This document shows, piece after piece, positions 53,062-61,095 of a stretch of DNA of 64,000 nucleotides. The position numbers were made by a program, and so were the translations under genes. The stretch is from BM524 sp041554435 (GTDB lineage Bacteria > Bacteroidota > Bacteroidia > Bacteroidales > F082): contig JBFFLX010000001.1 in NCBI GenBank assembly GCA_041554435.1, positions 7,879-71,878 on the forward strand, in the 5' to 3' direction. Under the pieces are notes generated by a model. It did not search any database. It saw only the letters and a list, made by a program, of their open reading frames with translations, and was not told where the DNA came from. The number at the start of each line of letters is the position of its first letter. Position 1 is the stretch's first letter.

Positions 53062-55686
53062 TTAAAGGCTTAACCGATATGACAATTTCAGCAGAAAAAC
53101 ATTGCTGGCTTTCGCATCAGCCAGGTTTTTTATTCTGTCGCTAAGGTAAAAACTTCCTTTTTCTGTGTCGCCATTTCGACCCTGCGACCATACGAAGTAT
53201 GCTGTGGAGCCGGGAACGTACTCCCATCTTACAACAAAATTACTTCTGAATTCATAAAAACTGAAATCAGGATTATCAAAACTGTAATCAGTTATACCAT
53301 CCTTGTTTTCATCAATATTATAGAGGTTATCTTCTGCATTATAGGATATTTCATTATCCGTAAAAACATGAAACTGAGAATCAAAATCTTTATTTCCTGC
53401 ATCAGTAACTTTTTTAAAGTTGTGATAGTCGCCTGAGAAAAAGAAAGGTTGCCCCCAATATTGTATAGATAAGTCTGGTGTTATGGAATAATTAATTCTA
53501 AAATTAAATTGAAGAGTTTTACGTTTTAAATTAGAAACCACATAAACGTTCTCATTATCAAAAGTTTTTGTGTCGATATAAATATATCCCTCTCTATCGT
53601 AAACATAAACGGGGTCGATTGATAGTTCTAAACTTGGTAAAGGGCGGTATGATATTTCAAATCCAACATCTTCGGCTACACGCCATTTATTTTTACCAAA
53701 ACCATTAAAATAAAATGCGCTGAAAACAAACTTTTTACGTGAATCAGTACTAAATGAGTAACTCATTCGGAGCATTGATGGCGTATACAAAGCAGGTCCG
53801 CCTCTTAACTGATGTCTGTCGATATCAAAAAACTGATAATTATAGTTTACGTGGAAAAACCAATAGTTTTTAAGTTGGAAATTTGTTGAAAGTTGTGCGC
53901 CGGAATAGATATATCTTCCGCCAAAATCCCATCCTGCCCAATGAGAGAAGTTTATATGCATATTTCGGAAAACAGAAAACGGTTCCCATAATATGTAGTT
54001 AATCCAAATCGATTCATCAAAATAATCTGCTCGGTGCATAAATCCCATATCACTTACCGACATGCCCGGCGATTTAAATGAACTGCGTATGCCATATCTC
54101 CAGTGGCCTTTTCCGATTTTTGCAAAACGGAATGAGCTTCCCATACCCGAAAGTTGCTGCAAACTACTGTCAACACTGCGATATGTTAAGTCAGGGCGTT
54201 GGTAATATCTTTGCGGTGCCATTTGCCTTTCTATTATCGCCAAACTATCACCTTCAATAAAACTTCCCATCAGGTTTGCCTGAAAATTATATGTCCTGTC
54301 TTTCCAATAATGATTAAAATCAAGACCACCTGTATATGCAGAGTTGGGTAAAAAAAACAAGGCACTGTCTTTAACAGATCTGTTGGTGGCTGTAATCATT
54401 CCGCCAACTATTGTTTTTCCCTCATTGAAATCCTTTTGTAAACGCGTGTTAAAATAATTAGTCAGAGGTTCAACTATTTGTTTGCGTTCTAAACCACTAC
54501 TGTCGATCAAGGCATATTCATTGTTTGTAACACTTTCCATAATTCCTATGGACCAGCCGCTTTCAGTTTTGCCCGAAAGTTTAAAGGCACCCAATATTCT
54601 TGTGTGGTCGGGTGTATTAATATATTCATCATCAGCAATATCCGCTTCGTATTGTGGCCTGCGTCCGATACGTCTTGAATAGAAAAGTCTTTCGGTACTA
54701 AAAACATCACCTGCCACCAGAGGGAAATTATAAATATTAGAACCTTCGGTAAAAAATGGTCGTTGCTCTCTAAAATAACTTTCGAAGGCCGATAAATTAA
54801 CTTCCGAAGGGTCGGCTTCAACCTGACCAAAATCCGGATTTATTGTAAAGTTTAGAGTAAGGTTATTGCTAACAGCAATTTTTCCATCTAATCCGGCATT
54901 ATTTATCCATTTTGTACCCGTTTCATAGGGATTGCCTTCCTCTTTTACGCTTTTTTCCAGTCCTCCCATTATATAAGGAGTAAGAGCAATTTCTTTTTTT
55001 GGTTTTATATTTTCAATACCATGAAGTTCTCCCCACAAGCTTACCCATCCTGAAGCTTCCTGAGGCACCATCTGCCATACTGAAAACTCTTGTTCACGAA
55101 ATAAAGTTCGCATAACTTCCAAGCCCCAAACCTTTTTTGCTTTGGCAGAAAATCGTAACTGATTTAAGGGAATTTTCATTTCGGCAACCCATCCTTCTCC
55201 GTCAACGGTAGTTTTTACTTCATAAACTGGTTTCCAGGTATCATCCCAGTCAACATCGTTGGTAACAATCCCATCGGCTTTTACTCCTGCCGCATTTACA
55301 CCAAAACTAAAGCCAGTTCGTTTATCATTATAACTGCTAAAAGCAATGGCAACCCAGTCGCCGTCTGAGTTTCCTCTTCTGCTTAAGCGACGTTCAATTT
55401 TCTCGGGTTCTGTATCAAACGCCCTTATTGCAACATATAAATTATTGTCGTCGTAAATAATTTTAAAGGCAGTTTGCTGCGATGGTTTTTGATTTTCAAA
55501 GGGTTCTTTTTGGGTGAAATCGCCCGACCATTCAACGATGTTCCAGATATCTTCAGTTATCAAGCCATCAATTACCGGCGTTTCACCTTCTGTTTTTTCG
55601 GTATTATACACTCTAACCTGAGCCTCAGTGATTAATGCTGACAAGCATAAAATGCATAATATTAGTAAGTTGCGATTCTTTGACAT
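53062..55686 (-). CDS. DUF5916 outer-membrane protein, second of tandem pair
   Basis: 874 residues from ATG 55686, giving a signal peptide (LLILCILCLSALITEA-Q); an in-frame TTG lies 21 bases upstream. The N-terminal carbohydrate-binding module family 9-like domain (PVIDGLITEDIWNIVEWSGDFTQKEPFE..., FKIIYDDNNLYVAIRAFD) is followed by DUF5916, beginning near FTEGSNIYNFP, with strand-rich sequence predicted to be a beta-barrel ending LLKLSYRLSL. The family has no established function and may bind or export carbohydrate. It is convergent with the Old Yellow Enzyme. Confidence 0.8.
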   Translation of the reverse strand: MSKNRNLLILCILCLSALITEAQVRVYNTEKTEGETPVIDGLITEDIWNIVEWSGDFTQKEPFENQKPSQQTAFKIIYDDNNLYVAIRAFDTEPEKIERRLSRRGNSDGDWVAIAFSSYNDKRTGFSFGVNAAGVKADGIVTNDVDWDDTWKPVYEVKTTVDGEGWVAEMKIPLNQLRFSAKAKKVWGLEVMRTLFREQEFSVWQMVPQEASGWVSLWGELHGIENIKPKKEIALTPYIMGGLEKSVKEEGNPYETGTKWINNAGLDGKIAVSNNLTLNFTINPDFGQVEADPSEVNLSAFESYFREQRPFFTEGSNIYNFPLVAGDVFSTERLFYSRRIGRRPQYEADIADDEYINTPDHTRILGAFKLSGKTESGWSIGIMESVTNNEYALIDSSGLERKQIVEPLTNYFNTRLQKDFNEGKTIVGGMITATNRSVKDSALFFLPNSAYTGGLDFNHYWKDRTYNFQANLMGSFIEGDSLAIIERQMAPQRYYQRPDLTYRSVDSSLQQLSGMGSSFRFAKIGKGHWRYGIRSSFKSPGMSVSDMGFMHRADYFDESIWINYILWEPFSVFRNMHINFSHWAGWDFGGRYIYSGAQLSTNFQLKNYWFFHVNYNYQFFDIDRHQLRGGPALYTPSMLRMSYSFSTDSRKKFVFSAFYFNGFGKNKWRVAEDVGFEISYRPLPSLELSIDPVYVYDREGYIYIDTKTFDNENVYVVSNLKRKTLQFNFRINYSITPDLSIQYWGQPFFFSGDYHNFKKVTDAGNKDFDSQFHVFTDNEISYNAEDNLYNIDENKDGITDYSFDNPDFSFYEFRSNFVVRWEYVPGSTAYFVWSQGRNGDTEKGSFYLSDRIKNLADAKASNVFLLKLSYRLSL

Positions 55687-55743
55687 TAAACTATTAAATT
55701 GCTGCAAATTAGAAAATATATATATATTATATCATATTTTTAA

Positions 55744-58380
55744 CTAAAAACTGAGTCTATAGGAGAATTTAATTAGGAATGTATTTGAAGCCTTCAGCAT
55801 GGATAATCTTTCTATATTTTTGTTGAGACTAAATCTTCCATCAGGATGGTCTCCCGTTCGTCCTTGCGACCAAACCAAATATGCCGTTGACCCGGGAATA
55901 TACTCCCATCGTAGTACAAGGTTACTTCGAAATTCATAAAAACTAAAGTCAGGGTTCTCAAATGAATAGTTAGTTTGGCCATTTTCATTCTCATCAACAT
56001 GATAAATGTCGAAATCGCTGTCGTAACTTATTTCATTTAATGAAAACTGATAATATTGTTTCATTATATCATTATTACCGGCATCTATTACTTTTTTGAA
56101 ATCAGAATAATCTCCTGAAAATAAAAAGGGTTGTCCCCAAAACTGAATTGACAAATCTGGTGTAATAGAAAAGTTAATACGGAGGTCCATACTGGTAAAT
56201 TCTTGCTTAATGCCGGATATTAAATATCTACTTTGACCGTTGTCAAGATCGATATTTTCGATATAAATGGCAGAAGTATTTTCAAGATAGTAGTTTGGTG
56301 AAAGAGAAATTTGTAAAAAGTCCAGTGGGCGATATTCAATTTCTAGGCCTAGGTTTATTGAATTGGCAAAATTATTATCGTTTCTTCTCCTCGACATAAA
56401 AATACTGAAACTAACCTTCTTACGATTGTCAGAGCCAATATTTATCCATTGATTTACATATCCCGGGTATATTAAGGCTGGTCCTCCTCTTAATTCACTT
56501 CTATTAAACTCATTTCCATCATAACTAATTCCGGTTCCAAACCTCCAGTAGTTTTTAAATTGTGTATTAAAATTAAGATTTAGACCCTGATATAGAATAT
56601 TGCCTCCAAAATCAGTGCCCAGCCACGCAGCAGCATTAAAGTTCATGCTTCTAAAAATGCTGAATGGCTCCCAAATTCTATAGCCAACCCATATAACTTC
56701 ATTGGCAAAGTCGCCACCTCTTAAATAACCCTGGTCATTCAGTTCTAAACCAGGCGACCGCCATGTGGTCCAGCCACCATAACTCCAATGTCCACCCCCA
56801 ATTTTACCGCCTTCAATGGTTCCACCACTTCCAGTTAGAGTTCTCAGGGTAGTATCAAAATGAAGGTGAGATGCATCAGGACGTTGATAATATCTCTGAG
56901 GGGCCTCCTGAAGTTCAGTAATAGCTTCGGTTGTTCCACTAACTGTACTAATAACTGCTTTGGCTGACAAATAATAGGATTTTTCGTCCCAGAAATTGGT
57001 GAAATCCAGGCCGGCAGTATATGCTGAGGCAGGAAGGAACTCAAGAGCACTATCATTAATAAATCTATTAGTTGACGTAACCATCCCACCGAAAGTGGTA
57101 TTTCCATTTTTGAAATCCTTTTGAATTCTGGTGTTAAAATAATTGGTCATAGGCTCAACAGGTACTTTGGTCCTTTGCCCTTCTTTATCTATTTCGGCAA
57201 TTTCTTCTTTCGTAAGCGACTCAAGGATTCCTATTGATAATCCATTTTGAGTTTTACCCGAAAGTTTAGCTGCACCCAAAATTCTGGTAAAAGAAGGAGA
57301 TTTAATATACTCATTATCATCAATTTCTGGAGAGTGTCTTGGACTGCGTCCTATTCTTCTGGAATAAAATAAATTATCGCTGCTAAACGGTCCATCGCCT
57401 CCGGTTATGGGATAATTGAAGATATTTGATCCCTCTATAAAGAAAGGTCTTTTCTCCTGAAAATATGATTCAAAGGCACTCAGGTTTACTTCAGAAGGAT
57501 CTGCTTCTATCTGACCAAAATCGGGGTTTACAGTTAAGTTTAAGGTAAAGTCGTTAGTGATTGCCACCTTGGCATCCAGCCCAGCATTATAGCCCCACTG
57601 TGAGCCGGTCGCAAAAGGATTTCCCTCTTCTTTTTCAGAAGTTTCATATTTTAACATTGCATAAGGGAGAATTTCTACTTCTTTTAGAGGTTTTATATTT
57701 TTTATACCTCTGAGTTCACCCCATAAACTGACCCAACGGTGAGTGTTTTGTGGAACCTTTTGCCAGAGAGAAATTTCTTCTTTTCTGAAAATCTGTCTCA
57801 TAATTTCTAATCCCCAAACGTATTCTTCTTTTTTAGAAAATCTCAACTGAGTAAGTGGTATTTTTATTTCTGCTACCCAGCCCTTATCATCAGTGCTAAC
57901 TTTAACATACCATACGGGATTCCACGTTTCGTCAAAATCATTGTCGTTGGTAATTATGCCGTCACTTTTTACGCCTGCAGCATTTACTGTGAAACCAAAA
58001 CCTGTTAAATTATCATTATAACTATCTATGGCAACTCCAACCCAGTCTCCGGTAAACTCATCTCTTCGAGTAAGAATTTTTTCAATTTTTTCCGGCTCAT
58101 TATCAAATGCCCTTACCGCAAAATACAAGTTGTTATCATCATATAAAACTTTAAAGACAGTTTGTTGCGAAGGTGCTGCATCTTCATATGGTTGTTGTTG
58201 AACAAATTCCCCACTCCATTCAACTAATTCCCATACCTTTTCATCTATTATTCCATCAATTGAAGGAGGATTATTACTGATATATCTAGTGTTGTAAATT
58301 CTTTCCTGGGCATTGCTGTTAGAGGCTAACAAAATAAAACAAACTGTTAATATTAACAGTTTGTAAAAATTATCGTTCAT
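55744..58380 (-). CDS. DUF5916 outer-membrane protein, first of tandem pair
   Basis: 878 residues from ATG 58380 with a signal peptide (LLILTVCFILLASNSNA-Q). The architecture is the same as the next gene: a CBM9-like domain (PSIDGIIDEKVWELVEWSGEFVQQQPYE) then DUF5916/barrel (FIEGSNIFNYPITGG, C-terminus LIKFSYRLSF). The two share long blocks such as FTxNAAGVKxDGI and PDFGQ(V/I)EADPSEVNLSAFESYF, so they arose by tandem duplication. They are 57 bases apart and probably co-transcribed. Confidence 0.8.
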   Translation of the reverse strand: MNDNFYKLLILTVCFILLASNSNAQERIYNTRYISNNPPSIDGIIDEKVWELVEWSGEFVQQQPYEDAAPSQQTVFKVLYDDNNLYFAVRAFDNEPEKIEKILTRRDEFTGDWVGVAIDSYNDNLTGFGFTVNAAGVKSDGIITNDNDFDETWNPVWYVKVSTDDKGWVAEIKIPLTQLRFSKKEEYVWGLEIMRQIFRKEEISLWQKVPQNTHRWVSLWGELRGIKNIKPLKEVEILPYAMLKYETSEKEEGNPFATGSQWGYNAGLDAKVAITNDFTLNLTVNPDFGQIEADPSEVNLSAFESYFQEKRPFFIEGSNIFNYPITGGDGPFSSDNLFYSRRIGRSPRHSPEIDDNEYIKSPSFTRILGAAKLSGKTQNGLSIGILESLTKEEIAEIDKEGQRTKVPVEPMTNYFNTRIQKDFKNGNTTFGGMVTSTNRFINDSALEFLPASAYTAGLDFTNFWDEKSYYLSAKAVISTVSGTTEAITELQEAPQRYYQRPDASHLHFDTTLRTLTGSGGTIEGGKIGGGHWSYGGWTTWRSPGLELNDQGYLRGGDFANEVIWVGYRIWEPFSIFRSMNFNAAAWLGTDFGGNILYQGLNLNFNTQFKNYWRFGTGISYDGNEFNRSELRGGPALIYPGYVNQWINIGSDNRKKVSFSIFMSRRRNDNNFANSINLGLEIEYRPLDFLQISLSPNYYLENTSAIYIENIDLDNGQSRYLISGIKQEFTSMDLRINFSITPDLSIQFWGQPFLFSGDYSDFKKVIDAGNNDIMKQYYQFSLNEISYDSDFDIYHVDENENGQTNYSFENPDFSFYEFRSNLVLRWEYIPGSTAYLVWSQGRTGDHPDGRFSLNKNIERLSMLKASNTFLIKFSYRLSF

Positions 58381-58831
58381 TAGTTCTCTTTTCAACTTAA
58401 AAATGTTCTTTGGTAGATATTCCAGCCTAATAATTATGCCATAAAATGCAAATATTTGATTTATAAGTATGTAGTAGTAATTAGAGTTTTTAAATCGTTT
58501 TAATGTGTTCGGATATTGGTATTATTGTTCGTATTTGGACGATAATTATGTTTGAATATGATATAAAAAAGATAAAGGGGTGGCTTTTTCAGTTAACAAG
58601 ACATATTAAATCAGTAGTAAATACTAAGCATCAAATCTTAGGTCGAACAAAGACTGTTATTCTTCCAATGGTTTTAGAATAAGACTAAGGACACAATATT
58701 TCTGCTGGAAAATAGGCTGGACATAAGTTGTCTCTTAAGTCTTTATCTGACAAACACACAAAAATCATTAGCTTAGTAGGGTAAACTTATTTTTCTGCGG
58801 TATACTTTCAAAACACTTAAATTTTAAAAAG
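58381..58831. other. Intergenic region with divergent promoters expected
   Basis: 451 bases between the DUF5916 pair (-) and a lipoprotein gene (+). There is no exact TAnnTTTG match. Near-matches are AATATTTG on both strands around 58451-58460 (a CAAATATTTG palindrome). No ORF or RNA gene was recognised. Confidence 0.35.
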
Positions 58832-59662
58832 ATGAAAAAACAGAAATTTTATTTATTTGCAATTCTAACAATGGCTTTTGCCATTAGTTTTACTTCTTGT
58901 AAGAAGAATGACACTATAAATGCTAATACTAGTGCATCTGTCGATGAAGCTTTAGCAGAAAGTATTTTTGATAATGTAAGCAATATTGCTGATGAGGCTT
59001 ATTCTTTAAAATCGAATACTTTAAAATCTACCGAAATAAAAAGGATTTTTCTTGGTGATTGTGCAACAGTCTCTTTGGATACATTTGCATTCCCTCGTAC
59101 TTTAACGATTGACTTTGGAACAGAAAACTGCCTTTGTGAAGACGGAAGATATCGCCGCGGTAAAATATTAGTAAACTTTACAGGAAGATATTTTCAGGAA
59201 GGAACCGTTATTACCCATGAGTTTGAAGATTATTACGTTAACGATAATAAAATTGAAGGAACTAAAGTGCTTACCAATATGGGGGATAACGATGATGGTT
59301 TTCCATATTTTAATATAGAAGTTGTAGGTGTAATTTATCTTGCAAACGACGGAGGTACAATAAGTTGGACATGCAGTAACCAAAGAGTTTGGGTTGAAGG
59401 AAGCGATACTTTTACGCGCTGGGATGATGTTTATGAAATTAGCGGAACAGCTAGCGGAATTAAATCAGATGGCTCTACATGGGAGCGTGAAGTTATTATT
59501 CCTCTCAGAAAGGAATTAGGATGTCGTCATTTTGTGTCAGGAAGTGTTGAAATTCGTCCTGAAGGGTTGCCAATTAGGCTACTTGACTTTGGAGATGGCG
59601 AGTGCGATAATATTGCTACAGTTACTATTGATGGAGTGGTTTACACAATTTTCCTTCACTAA
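58832..59662 (+). CDS. Lipoprotein of unknown function
   Basis: 276 residues. The lipoprotein signal ends in FTSC (Cys23) followed by KKND. The mature part is beta-rich with paired cysteines (CLCEDGRYRRGKI, TWTCSNQRVW-like, LGCRHFVSGSVEIRP, GDGEC). CRRGK..V.FTGRY and a C-terminal ATVTIDGVVYTIFL repeat elements seen in other Bacteroidota lipoproteins. I do not recognise a named family. A terminator-like hairpin follows. Confidence 0.7.
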   Translation: MKKQKFYLFAILTMAFAISFTSCKKNDTINANTSASVDEALAESIFDNVSNIADEAYSLKSNTLKSTEIKRIFLGDCATVSLDTFAFPRTLTIDFGTENCLCEDGRYRRGKILVNFTGRYFQEGTVITHEFEDYYVNDNKIEGTKVLTNMGDNDDGFPYFNIEVVGVIYLANDGGTISWTCSNQRVWVEGSDTFTRWDDVYEISGTASGIKSDGSTWEREVIIPLRKELGCRHFVSGSVEIRPEGLPIRLLDFGDGECDNIATVTIDGVVYTIFLH

Positions 59663-59683
59663 AATAATAGAATTCATTCCCGG

Positions 59684-59710
59684 GCTTCCGGCAATTTTGC
59701 CGGAAGCTTT
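59684..59710 (+). terminator. Hairpin, probable terminator after the lipoprotein gene
   Basis: An 11-bp perfect stem (GCTTCCGGCAA / TTGCCGGAAGC) followed by only TTT, so the U-tract is weak. Confidence 0.55.
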
Positions 59711-59726
59711 GGTCTTTATTTAATAT

Positions 59727-59734
59727 TAAATTTG
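59727..59734 (+). promoter_or_regulatory. -7 promoter element of the ECF sigma operon
   Basis: TAAATTTG followed by CTG, 19 bases before the TTG start, giving a very short leader. Confidence 0.33.
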
Positions 59735-59752
59735 CTGTAAATTTTCCGGACC

Positions 59753-60238
59753 TTGACAAAAGAAGAGTTTGTAAATATTTTCAATAATAATTTCGATACG
59801 GTGAGAAACTATATCTATTATCGTTGCGGAGATGTTAATCTGGCTACTGACGTGGCACAGGATACTTTCATCAAACTTTGGGAAAAGAGGTCCAGATTTA
59901 ATGATGATAATGTTAAAGGTTTATTGTTCAAAATTTCCAGAGATATTTTTATTAGTGCCTACCGAAAAAAAGTCAGAGAGACAGACTTTAATTTCAAACA
60001 AAGACCGGAACAGATTGATGAATCACCTCTGGATATCCTTCAGTATGAAGAATTAAAAACAAACTATAATAAATTGCTGAAATCTATGCCCGAAAAGCAA
60101 AGAGTTGTTTTCCTGATGCATAGAATGGATAATTTAAAATATGCTGAAATAGCAAGCGCACTTGGCCTTAGCCAGAAGGCAATTGAAAAGCGCATGAAAC
60201 TGGCACTCGATTTTTTAAAGAAACATATAAACAATTGA
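59753..60238 (+). CDS. ECF RNA polymerase sigma factor
   Basis: 161 residues starting at TTG; no upstream ATG is available. Region 2 is visible as YRCGDVNLATDVAQDTFIKLWEKR and region 4 as MPEKQRVVFLMHRMDNLKYAEIASALGLSQKAIEKRM. It is a FecI-like/Bacteroidota outer-membrane-transport sigma factor. Its stop overlaps the TTG start of the FecR gene (TTGA), so sigma and anti-sigma are translationally coupled. Confidence 0.9.
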   Translation: MTKEEFVNIFNNNFDTVRNYIYYRCGDVNLATDVAQDTFIKLWEKRSRFNDDNVKGLLFKISRDIFISAYRKKVRETDFNFKQRPEQIDESPLDILQYEELKTNYNKLLKSMPEKQRVVFLMHRMDNLKYAEIASALGLSQKAIEKRMKLALDFLKKHINN

Positions 60239-61089
60239 ATGATAAAAAATTACATATAGACAATACCGATAATTCGGGCAAAGAAGAAAAATTCTTCCGC
60301 ATGAGCGAGCCTGCTTATAATAAAAGTAAGGATGAGGTTTTAAGTAATATTCTCAATACAATTGATACTGCAACTCAACCAAATTCCCGTAAATTATATC
60401 CTGCATTTTATTGGGCAGCAGCAATAATTATTCTACTCATAAGTATGGGGATCATAATGAGATTTTACTCCCATAACATAACTTCCCCCAAAGGGCAACA
60501 TATGGTTTATGTATTACCCGACAATTCTAAAATTACACTGAATGCTGAGTCTCAAATATCGTATTATCCATATTGGTGGTTTATGAAACGAGAAGTGAAA
60601 CTTACAGGTGAAGCCTTTTTTGAGGTTACCAAAGGAGAAAAATTTGAAGTTAAGTCTGATATGGGCAGCACGGCTGTCCTGGGAACAAGTTTCAATATCT
60701 TAGCAAGAAATCATAATTATAAAGTTGACTGTTTTACAGGAAAGGTAAAAGTTAGTTCCAATACCAATGAAGAAATTATACTCACTCCTTCATATTCTGC
60801 TGAAATTCAAAATGATGGAAGTATTAAAATGAGCAAGTTTTCCAGTCAGAAGAATGATATAGGCTGGATTAATAATATGTTTAATTTTAATGCCGTTCCT
60901 TTAAAAGAAGTTTTGAAAGAAGTTGAAAGACAATTCAACATCACAATAGAGGCTGATATTCCGGAAAATTTGATTTATACCGGGAATTTTTCATCCAACA
61001 GAAGTATTGAAGAAACCCTCAACTTACTTTGCAAACCTTTTGGATTGGAATTCAGGAAAATTAAAAATAATGTTTACAGGCTTAAGTAG
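60235..61089 (+). CDS. FecR-type anti-sigma factor
   Basis: 284 residues, TTG start within the sigma stop. A short cytosolic N-terminus (1-55), one transmembrane helix (56-76), a periplasmic FecR domain (VLPDNSKITLNAESQISY, REVKLTGEAFFEV, VLGTSFNI) and a C-terminal DUF4974 domain (AVPLKEVLKEVERQFNITIE...). It holds the sigma factor until a receptor signal arrives. An internal ATG at 60301 is a possible alternative start. Confidence 0.92.
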   Translation: MNDKKLHIDNTDNSGKEEKFFRMSEPAYNKSKDEVLSNILNTIDTATQPNSRKLYPAFYWAAAIIILLISMGIIMRFYSHNITSPKGQHMVYVLPDNSKITLNAESQISYYPYWWFMKREVKLTGEAFFEVTKGEKFEVKSDMGSTAVLGTSFNILARNHNYKVDCFTGKVKVSSNTNEEIILTPSYSAEIQNDGSIKMSKFSSQKNDIGWINNMFNFNAVPLKEVLKEVERQFNITIEADIPENLIYTGNFSSNRSIEETLNLLCKPFGLEFRKIKNNVYRLK

Positions 61090-61095
61090 TGCTGA

